From contig JACDAO010000004.1 in the NCBI GenBank assembly GCA_013695405.1, forward strand, positions 1-8,099: a stretch of DNA of 8,099 nucleotides, read 5' to 3'. Source of the stretch: Acidobacteriota bacterium (GTDB taxonomy: Bacteria > Acidobacteriota > Vicinamibacteria > Vicinamibacterales > Vicinamibacteraceae). Positions within the stretch are counted from its first letter, which is position 1. The number at the start of each line of letters is the position of its first letter. Made by a program: the position numbers and the translations under genes. A model generated the notes under the pieces. That model was not told the origin of the DNA, did no database searches, and worked only from the letters and a program-made list of their open reading frames with translations. Positions 1 through 8,099 of this stretch are shown here, piece after piece.

Positions 1-3
1 GTT

Positions 4-153
4 ATGAGAGACATTGTTCAGATGGCGTGTGGTGAGTGCAAGCGGCGCAACTACAGCACGACGCGCAACAAGAAAAAGACGACCGAGCGTCTGGCGATGA
101 AGAAGTTCTGCCGCTTCTGCAAGTGCCACACGGACCACAAGGAAAGCAAGTAG
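4..153 (+). CDS. rpmG: 50S ribosomal protein L33 (zinc-ribbon form)
   Basis: Encodes a 49-residue basic protein of the bacterial L33 family, a small 23S rRNA-binding protein near the E site of the large subunit. The N-terminus MRDIV, the central RNYSTTRNKK stretch and the end HTDHKESK match L33. Two cysteine pairs, C9-x2-C12 and C36-x2-C39, form the zinc ribbon, so this is the zinc-containing version, not the cysteine-free paralogue some bacteria carry. Length is normal for the family (about 49-55). The ATG at 4 is chosen because it gives the full family N-terminus; the internal ATG at 22 would remove the first six residues. Only three bases precede it, so promoter and ribosome binding site lie outside the window. 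It is followed by tRNA-Trp and secE, a common bacterial arrangement. Confidence 0.96.
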   Translation: MRDIVQMACGECKRRNYSTTRNKKKTTERLAMKKFCRFCKCHTDHKESK

Positions 154-203
154 TCGACGGGCGCCCGCGCCGCCACCTCCGGGCAACGGCGCGCAGGACG
201 TAC
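154..203 (+). other. rpmG-tRNA spacer with GC-rich stem-loop
   Basis: This short spacer holds a perfect 10-base palindrome at 158-167 and a stem-loop pairing 166-172 with 187-193 (7 bp, 14-base loop), ending 10 bases before the tRNA. There is no T-run after it, so it is not a convincing intrinsic terminator. It could help endonucleolytic release of the tRNA from an rpmG-tRNA transcript, but in G+C-rich DNA a stem of this size may also be chance. I see no promoter-like hexamers. Confidence 0.3.
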
Positions 204-279
204 AGGCCAGTAGCTCAATTGGCAGAGCACCGGTCTCCAAAACCGGGGGCTGGGGGTTCGAGTCCCTCCTGGCCTGCCA
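204..279 (+). tRNA. trnW: tRNA-Trp (anticodon CCA)
   Basis: A complete cloverleaf can be folded by hand. The acceptor stem pairs 204-210 with 269-275 (7 bp). The D stem pairs 213-216 with 225-228 around a loop AATTGGCA. The anticodon stem pairs 230-234 with 242-246, and the seven-base loop CTCCAAA places anticodon CCA at 237-239, which reads the tryptophan codon UGG. The variable loop is 247-251. The T stem pairs 252-256 with 264-268 (one G-U) around TTCGAGT. The discriminator base G276 is the one expected for bacterial tRNA-Trp, and the 3' CCA (277-279) is encoded. tRNA-Trp upstream of secE is a frequent bacterial arrangement, so co-transcription with rpmG or secE is likely. Confidence 0.98.
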
Positions 280-330
280 CACTCGGCATCTGGGCGCCTC
301 AGGGTGCGTGCGCCTCGCCTGTCGAGTGTG
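278..330 (+). promoter_or_regulatory. Inverted repeat overlapping the tRNA 3' end, in tRNA-secE spacer
   Basis: Bases 278-287 can pair with 321-330 (10 bp with one G-U), and an inner stem pairs 292-297 with 310-315 (6 bp, one G-U). The outer left arm includes the last two bases of the tRNA CCA tail. No T-run follows, so termination is not supported. It could be a processing structure separating the tRNA from the secE-nusG message. The rest of this spacer, up to 366, shows only the secE ribosome binding site. Function is inferred and uncertain. Confidence 0.35.
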
Positions 331-353
331 TGCTCGCCTGACCGCCTGTCGTG

Positions 354-358
354 AAGGA
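354..358 (+). promoter_or_regulatory. Ribosome binding site of secE
   Basis: AAGGA lies 8 bases before the GTG at 367. It decides the start of secE: the next in-frame ATG at 379 has no comparable purine-rich motif at the right distance. Confidence 0.75.
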
Positions 359-366
359 ACCGCACC

Positions 367-660
367 GTGAAGACCGCGATGGTGGACAACATCAAGGACG
401 CCCAGGTAATCCGCCGTGATGGCGAGGTGGCCGTGCTGCCGTCGGGCCCGCTGGGCTGGCTGCCGCGCGCCAAGGAGTTCCTGATCCGGGTGCGCGAAGA
501 GATGGGCCGGGTGACCTGGCCGTCGAAACGCGAAGTGCAGGCCACGACCATCGTCGTGATCGTGTTCTCGCTGGTGATGGGGCTGTACCTCTTCGCCGTG
601 GACGCGGCCTTCAACAAGGTCGTCGAGTGGATCTTCCGGCGGTTCGGAGGTGGCGTATGA
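367..660 (+). CDS. secE: Preprotein translocase subunit SecE
   Basis: Encodes a 97-residue SecE, the small inner-membrane subunit that clamps SecY in the SecYEG channel, through which unfolded preproteins pass. A variable soluble N-terminus (residues 1-36) is followed by an amphipathic helix with the family signature FLIRVREEMGRVTWPS (38-53), then REVQATT and a single hydrophobic transmembrane segment at about residues 61-80. This is the short, single-span form typical of most bacteria, unlike the three-span E. coli protein. A GTG start is preferred because of its ribosome binding site at 354-358; ATG at 379 is the alternative and would remove four residues. The stop codon overlaps the nusG start (ATGA), indicating translational coupling. 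Confidence 0.96.
   Translation: MKTAMVDNIKDAQVIRRDGEVAVLPSGPLGWLPRAKEFLIRVREEMGRVTWPSKREVQATTIVVIVFSLVMGLYLFAVDAAFNKVVEWIFRRFGGGV
646..650 (+). promoter_or_regulatory. Ribosome binding site of nusG inside secE
   Basis: GGAGG lies 6 bases before the ATG at 657, within the last codons of secE. It selects ATG 657 over the in-frame upstream GTG at 627, which would add ten residues that do not look like NusG. Confidence 0.85.
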
Positions 661-1223
661 GCGACGTGACCGAATCGGCGGCGCAGGCCCCGACGGTGCT
701 CAACTGGTACATCGTCCACACCTACTCGGGCTTCGAGAAGAAGGTCAAGGAGTCGCTCGAACAGCGTGTGCACGCCTACGGGCTGCAGGACAAGTTCGGC
801 GAAGTGCTGGTGCCGACCGAAATCGTGATCGAGATGCGCGCCGGCCGCAAGTACGAGGCGCCGAAGCGGATTTTCCCGGGCTACCTGTTCGTCGAGATGC
901 TGATGTCCGATGACGCGTGGCACGTGGTCAAGAACACGCCCAAAGTGACCGGCTTCGTCGGCGCGGGCGCCAAGCCGACGCCGCTGACGCGCGAGGAAGT
1001 GGACAACATCCTCACGCAGGTGCGCGAGAGCGCCGACAAGCCCAAGCCGAAGTATCACTTCGAGAAGGGCGACCAGGTGCGGATCAACGAAGGGCCCTTC
1101 ACCAATTTCAACGGCACGGTGGACGAGGTCAACACCGAGCGCAGCACGCTGAAGGTCATGGTCACGATCTTCGGTCGATCGACGCCGGTCGAACTCGATT
1201 TCCTCCAGGTCGAGAAGCTCTAG
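657..1223 (+). CDS. nusG: Transcription termination/antitermination factor NusG
   Basis: Encodes a 188-residue NusG (E. coli 181). NusG binds the clamp helices of RNA polymerase through its N-terminal NGN domain, affecting pausing and processivity. Its KOW domain contacts ribosomal protein S10 or Rho, linking transcription to translation or to termination. The NGN domain starts at [11 protein letters not shown] (17-27) and includes VPTE (52-55) and the strongly conserved FPGYLFVEM (73-81). A charged linker, [12 protein letters not shown] (128-139), leads to the KOW domain with [18 protein letters not shown] (141-158) and C-terminal [11 protein letters not shown]. There is no extra inserted domain as seen in some NusG proteins. 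The first 13 residues are a variable tail. The start overlaps the secE stop by four bases, so the two are almost surely co-translated. rplK follows after 31 bases. Confidence 0.98.
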   Translation: MSDVTESAAQAPTVLNWYIVHTYSGFEKKVKESLEQRVHAYGLQDKFGEVLVPTEIVIEMRAGRKYEAPKRIFPGYLFVEMLMSDDAWHVVKNTPKVTGFVGAGAKPTPLTREEVDNILTQVRESADKPKPKYHFEKGDQVRINEGPFTNFNGTVDEVNTERSTLKVMVTIFGRSTPVELDFLQVEKL

Positions 1224-1254
1224 GTTCAGCGCGCAGGAACGGTTCGGAACAGAC

Positions 1255-1680
1255 ATGGCCAAGAAGGTACAAGCAGTCGTGAAGCTCCAGATCACCGCGG
1301 GCAAGGCAACGCCCGCGCCCCCGGTCGGCACCGCGCTCGGGCCGCAGGGGGTCAACATCATGGACTTCTGCAAGAACTTCAACGCGAAGACGGCCGGCCA
1401 GGAAGGCCTCATCATCCCCGCGGTGGTGACGGTGTTCGCCGACCGGTCGTACACCTTCGTGCTGAAGACGCCGCCGGCCTCGATCCTGCTCAAGCGGGCG
1501 GCCAAGGTCGACAAGGGGTCGGCCGAGCCGAACAAGACCAAGGCCGGTTCGGTCACCGCGGCGCAGGTCGAGGAGATTGCCCGCACCAAGCTGCCCGACC
1601 TGAACTGCGAGTCACTCGAGGCGGCGATCCGGAGCGTCTCGGGCACGGCCCGCTCGATGGGTCTCGACGTCGTCAATTAG
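1255..1680 (+). CDS. rplK: 50S ribosomal protein L11
   Basis: Encodes 141-residue L11 (E. coli 142), which binds the GTPase-associated region of 23S rRNA at the base of the L10-L12 stalk. It is needed for factor-dependent GTP hydrolysis and for RelA activation on stalled ribosomes. The N-terminal domain carries [18 protein letters not shown] and the proline-rich [20 protein letters not shown] (21-40), including P22 and P23 near the thiostrepton site. The C-terminal RNA-binding domain includes KTPPAS (71-76), PNKTKAGSV (92-100) and the terminal GTARSMGL (130-137). All regions are intact. The ribosome binding site is weak: GGAA at 1246-1249 is five bases from the start, and AGGAA at 1235-1239 is too distant. 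The family N-terminus MAKKVQ nevertheless fixes the start. Confidence 0.98.
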   Translation: MAKKVQAVVKLQITAGKATPAPPVGTALGPQGVNIMDFCKNFNAKTAGQEGLIIPAVVTVFADRSYTFVLKTPPASILLKRAAKVDKGSAEPNKTKAGSVTAAQVEEIARTKLPDLNCESLEAAIRSVSGTARSMGLDVVN

Positions 1681-1683
1681 GAC

Positions 1684-1722
1684 GCCAGGTGAGCAACGAG
1701 CCACCAGCTCCTGGCACCTGGC
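1684..1722 (+). repeat. Inverted and tandem repeat in rplK-rplA spacer
   Basis: GCCAGGTG (1684-1691) is perfectly complementary to CACCTGGC (1715-1722). The right arm lies in a tandem duplication, CCTGGCA twice at 1710-1723, so GCCAGG can pair with either copy. The spacer is 92 bases, long for this otherwise compact operon. No T-run follows, so it is not an obvious terminator. It may be an intergenic repeat element or an RNA regulatory or processing stem; which one cannot be told from this window. Confidence 0.5.
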
Positions 1723-1737
1723 ACCGATAACGTGGGA

Positions 1738-1752
1738 GGCCGCCTGGCGGCC
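1738..1752 (+). promoter_or_regulatory. Compact GC hairpin before rplA ribosome binding site
   Basis: GGCCGC (1738-1743) pairs with GCGGCC (1747-1752) around a CTG loop. It ends 11 bases before the rplA ribosome binding site GGAGG (1764-1768), itself four bases from the ATG. A stem this stable this close to the start could tune rplA translation. I do not see the sequence pattern of a known L1-binding mRNA site, so autoregulation by L1 is only a possibility. Confidence 0.4.
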
Positions 1753-1772
1753 GACTGCACCACGGAGGACAC

Positions 1773-2474
1773 ATGCCCAGCCCCGGAAAGAAGTACGCGG
1801 CGGCGCGCGCACAGGTCGAAGAGCGCGCCTATGCCCTGGACGAAGCGATTCCGCTGATCCAGAAGATCAAGTACACGAAGTTCGACGAGACGATCGAGGT
1901 CGCGATGCGGCTTGGCGTCGACCCCAAGCACGCCGACCAGATGGTCCGCGGCACGGTGGTGCTGCCGCACGGCCTCGGCCGCACCAAGCGAGTGCTGGTG
2001 ATCGCCAACCAGGACAAGCAGCGTGAGGCCGAGCAGGCCGGCGCCGACGTGATCGGGGGCGAGGAACTGGTCGAGAAGATTGCCGGGGGCTGGACCGACT
2101 TCGACGCGGTCGTGGCCACGCCCGACATGATGCGGGCGGTCGGCCGGCTCGGCAAGGTGCTCGGCCCGCGTGGCCTGATGCCCAACCCGAAGACCGGCAC
2201 GGTGACCACCGACATCACGCGCGCGGTGCAGGAGATCAAGGCCGGCAAGGTCGAGTTCCGCGTCGACAAGACCGGCATCGTCCACGCGCCGATTGGCAAG
2301 GTCTCGTTTCCGACCGAGAACCTGCTGGCCAACGTCCATGCGCTGGTCGACAGCGTGGTCAAGGCCAAGCCGCCCGCGGCCAAGGGCAAGTATGTCAAGA
2401 GCCTGACGGTCAGTTCGACCATGGGCCCCGGCGTGATCATCGACACGGCCCACGTCGAGTCGATCGCGAAGTAA
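1773..2474 (+). CDS. rplA: 50S ribosomal protein L1
   Basis: Encodes 233-residue L1 (E. coli 234), which binds helices 76-78 of 23S rRNA and forms the mobile L1 stalk that escorts deacylated tRNA out of the E site. In many bacteria L1 also represses its own L11-L1 message. Domain I is split between the N-terminus ([20 protein letters not shown], 36-55) and the C-terminal third ([20 protein letters not shown], 158-177). The inserted domain II lies between them, roughly residues 70-155. The family signature [19 protein letters not shown] is at 127-145. The C-terminus has [11 protein letters not shown] (214-224). Nothing is missing. The ATG has a good ribosome binding site (1764-1768). rplJ starts 12 bases after the stop. 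Confidence 0.98.
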   Translation: MPSPGKKYAAARAQVEERAYALDEAIPLIQKIKYTKFDETIEVAMRLGVDPKHADQMVRGTVVLPHGLGRTKRVLVIANQDKQREAEQAGADVIGGEELVEKIAGGWTDFDAVVATPDMMRAVGRLGKVLGPRGLMPNPKTGTVTTDITRAVQEIKAGKVEFRVDKTGIVHAPIGKVSFPTENLLANVHALVDSVVKAKPPAAKGKYVKSLTVSSTMGPGVIIDTAHVESIAK

Positions 2475-2486
2475 GGCGGAGAGACC

Positions 2487-3044
2487 ATGGCTGTATCTCG
2501 TGCGGACAAGCAACTGGAACTCGGGCAGCTGACCGACGCATTCGGCGCCACCCAGAGCCTGATCGTGATGGAGTACCGCGGGCTGAAGGTGCCTGAGGTG
2601 ACTGAGCTGCGCCGCCAGGTCCGCGCCGTCAAGGGCTCGTACAAGGTGGTCAAGAACACGCTGGCCCGGCGGGCGATGGCCGGCACGCCGTTCGAGGCGC
2701 TGAGTGCGCACTTCACCGGCACCACGGCCGTCGCCTTCAGTGGCGAGGATCCGGTGGCGCTGGCCAAGGTGCTGACCACCTTTGCCAAGACCGCGCCGGC
2801 GTTGGTGCTCAAGGCCGCGGTGGTGCAGGGCGACGTGGTCGAGGGCGCGGCGGTCAACGCGCTGGCCAACCTGCCCGGCAAGCCGGAGCTGTACGCCAAG
2901 CTGCTGTTCCTGCTGCAGGCTCCGATGGTGCAGATCGTCAGCGTGCTGAGTGCGGCGCCGCGCGACCTGCTGTCCGTCCTGGTGCAGGTGGAGAAGAAGA
3001 AGAACGAGCAGGGATCGGCCGGCGACGAGGCCGCCGGTCAGTAA
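2487..3044 (+). CDS. rplJ: 50S ribosomal protein L10
   Basis: Encodes 185-residue L10 (E. coli 165), the stalk base that binds 23S rRNA next to L11 and carries L7/L12 dimers on its C-terminal helix. The N-terminal RNA-binding domain shows [17 protein letters not shown] (30-46) and the conserved [10 protein letters not shown] (54-63), followed by [19 protein letters not shown] (78-96). The extended C-terminal helix [20 protein letters not shown] (144-163) is the L12-binding part. It ends in a charged, low-complexity tail from about residue 168, which accounts for much of the extra length over E. coli. A ribosome binding site GGAG at 2478-2481 precedes ATG. The gap to rplA is only 12 bases, so the long structured L10-binding leader known upstream of rplJ in E. 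coli has no room here. Confidence 0.97.
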   Translation: MAVSRADKQLELGQLTDAFGATQSLIVMEYRGLKVPEVTELRRQVRAVKGSYKVVKNTLARRAMAGTPFEALSAHFTGTTAVAFSGEDPVALAKVLTTFAKTAPALVLKAAVVQGDVVEGAAVNALANLPGKPELYAKLLFLLQAPMVQIVSVLSAAPRDLLSVLVQVEKKKNEQGSAGDEAAGQ

Positions 3045-3051
3045 CGAGGTC

Positions 3052-3115
3052 GCTGTCAGCTATCAGGCACCTGCCGGCGGGACGGCAGCGATGGAGACCG
3101 TTGATAGCTGAAAGC
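3052..3115 (+). promoter_or_regulatory. Nested stem-loop in rplJ-rplL spacer
   Basis: TCAGCTATCA (3056-3065) is a perfect inverted copy of TGATAGCTGA (3102-3111). With three further pairs outside one G-A mismatch (3052-3054 with 3113-3115), the stem reaches 13 pairs. Inside it, CTGCCG (3071-3076) pairs with CGGCAG (3083-3088) around a six-base loop. No T-run follows. The structure fills over half of the 112-base spacer and ends 27 bases before the rplL ribosome binding site. It could act in RNA processing or message stability, letting rplL be made in excess of rplJ, or be a copy of an intergenic repeat. Function is inferred. Confidence 0.55.
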
Positions 3116-3156
3116 CGGACACAGGGCGCGGATAGTCGACAGAAGGAGATTCGCAC

Positions 3157-3543
3157 ATGGCAGACGTAACGCAGGATCAGGTCGTCGAGTACATCAAGAA
3201 CATCTCGGTGATGGAGCTGTCCAAGCTCGTCAAGACCCTCGAAGAGGAACTGGGCGTGTCGGCGGCAGCGGCAGCCCCGATGGCGGTGGCCGGCCCGGCC
3301 GGGGCGGCAGCGGCGGCTCCGGCCGAGGAGCAGACCGAGTTCAACGTCATCCTGACCGAGGTCGGCGCCAACAAGATCAACGTGATCAAGGCCGTCCGCG
3401 AGGTCACCTCGCTCGGTCTGAAGGAAGCCAAGGACCTGGTCGAGGGCGCTCCCAAGGCGATCAAGGAAGGCGTGACCAAGGACGAGGCGGCGACGATCAA
3501 GAAGAAGTTCGAAGACGCGGGCGCGAAAGTCGAAGTCAAGTAG
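3157..3543 (+). CDS. rplL: 50S ribosomal protein L7/L12
   Basis: Encodes 128-residue L7/L12 (E. coli 121), the multi-copy stalk protein that recruits and activates the translational GTPases. The N-terminal dimerisation and L10-binding domain is at residues 1-33 ([19 protein letters not shown] at 16-34). A flexible hinge of Ala, Pro and Gly runs from about 35 to 58, somewhat longer than in E. coli. The globular C-terminal domain (60-128) shows TEFNVIL (60-66), [20 protein letters not shown] (72-91) and KDLVEGAPK (92-100), holding the factor-binding surface around the VIK-VRE-GLKEAK residues. A strong ribosome binding site AAGGAG (3143-3148) with eight-base spacing fits the need for several L12 copies per ribosome. 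It follows rplJ across the structured spacer and precedes rpoB. Confidence 0.98.
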   Translation: MADVTQDQVVEYIKNISVMELSKLVKTLEEELGVSAAAAAPMAVAGPAGAAAAAPAEEQTEFNVILTEVGANKINVIKAVREVTSLGLKEAKDLVEGAPKAIKEGVTKDEAATIKKKFEDAGAKVEVK

Positions 3544-3561
3544 GACGTTCGGCTGTTCGTG

Positions 3562-3624
3562 AGCCGCGTGTGCCAGTGGACGCGCCCGACCCCGCCAGGT
3601 CGGTCGCGTTCAGGCGCCGCGGCT
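3562..3624 (+). promoter_or_regulatory. Strong two-tier stem-loop in rplL-rpoB spacer, candidate attenuator or processing site
   Basis: The 164-base spacer (3544-3707) contains an inner stem pairing 3577-3591 with 3598-3612: 14 of 15 positions pair, one as G-U, around the loop CCGCCA. An outer stem pairs AGCCGCG (3562-3568) with CGCGGCT (3618-3624). Only a short T-run follows (3624-3626), so full termination is unlikely. In E. coli the rplL-rpoB spacer holds a partial terminator that lowers rpoB transcription relative to the ribosomal genes, plus an RNase III cleavage site. The position here is the same, so a similar role is a reasonable inference. The rest of the spacer shows no convincing promoter. 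Confidence 0.55.
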
Positions 3625-3707
3625 TTCGCTATTGGTGTGAAGTCCGTCCGGCATGACCGCGTGCGACGGGTGGTTCGTGGCGGAGCCATCCAGGGGAACC
3701 GTGAAGT

Positions 3708-8045
<4,338 letters not shown>

Positions 8046-8051
8046 CGCACC

Positions 8052-8099
8052 ATGAGACCAGACTTCACGATCAAGGGTCCGCTGACGGCGGACTTCGAC
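8052..8099 (+). CDS. rpoC: DNA-directed RNA polymerase subunit beta-prime (5' fragment)
   Basis: Only the first 16 codons are in the window: MRPDFTIKGPLTADFD, open to the last base. The call rests mainly on position directly after rpoB, six bases from its stop, which is almost universal in bacteria. The final DFD fits the FDAI-type motif that opens the conserved part of many RpoC proteins before the SLASP-RSWS segment. The first dozen residues are variable in the family and do not identify it alone. The domains that would confirm it (zinc-binding cysteines, NADFDGD motif) lie beyond the window. Confidence 0.88.
   Translation, partial: MRPDFTIKGPLTADFD

Noticed and set aside
158..167. Perfect 10-base palindrome after rpmG
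   Set aside because: It has no loop and consists almost only of G and C, so chance is the simplest explanation; no T-run supports a terminator.
627..656. Upstream GTG start for nusG
   Set aside because: It would add ten residues unlike NusG and has no ribosome binding site, while ATG 657 has GGAGG at six bases and the usual ATGA overlap.
51..1676. 541-codon open frame on the - strand across rpmG, tRNA-Trp, secE, nusG and rplK
   Set aside because: It runs antisense through five recognised genes including a tRNA, has low-complexity Arg/Leu/Ala-rich translation and no family motif. Long antisense frames are common in G+C-rich coding DNA.
1712..1730. Sigma-54-like TGGCAC elements before rplA
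   Set aside because: Neither copy has the TTGC element at the required distance; the TGGCAC match follows from the tandem CCTGGCA repeat.
3101..3136. Possible promoter before rplL (TTGATA followed by GATAGT)
   Set aside because: The spacing is about 24 bases, too long for a sigma-70 promoter, and TTGATA is already explained as an arm of the inverted repeat.

Overview
This window is a conserved block of bacterial information-processing genes, all on the + strand and in the order rpmG, tRNA-Trp, secE, nusG, rplK, rplA, rplJ, rplL, rpoB, rpoC. It covers the join of the secE-nusG unit with the ribosomal-stalk and RNA polymerase cluster. DNA is G+C-rich (roughly two thirds by eye) and genes are tightly packed. 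No mobile element, CRISPR array, integration site or foreign-looking gene is visible. The organism is a high-G+C, non-actinobacterial bacterium. Two inserts in RpoB, and the shared style of the proteins, make me favour Acidobacteriota, perhaps the Vicinamibacteria, but this is inference from memory and not an alignment.

Layout: 4-153 encodes a zinc-ribbon ribosomal protein L33. 204-279 is a complete tRNA-Trp (anticodon CCA) with its CCA tail encoded. 367-660 is secE with a GTG start, overlapping by four bases (ATGA) with nusG (657-1223). rplK (1255-1680) and rplA (1773-2474) encode the L1-stalk and L11-region proteins, and rplJ (2487-3044) and rplL (3157-3543) the L10-L7/L12 stalk. A 164-base spacer leads to a long rpoB (3708-8045, 1445 residues). 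The window ends 16 codons into rpoC (8052-8099).

How they work together: SecE anchors the SecYEG translocon, NusG couples RNA polymerase to the leading ribosome, L11/L1/L10/L12 form the factor-binding and tRNA-exit stalks of the large subunit, and beta/beta-prime are the catalytic core of RNA polymerase. The cluster thus ties synthesis of ribosome and polymerase to one transcription unit or a few.

The parts worth a second look are not new genes. They are (i) stem-loops in the rplK-rplA, rplJ-rplL and rplL-rpoB spacers and just after the tRNA, (ii) the lack of room for a classical L10 leader before rplJ, and (iii) lineage-type insertions that make RpoB about 100 residues longer than the E. 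coli protein. I see no evidence for a previously undescribed system here.
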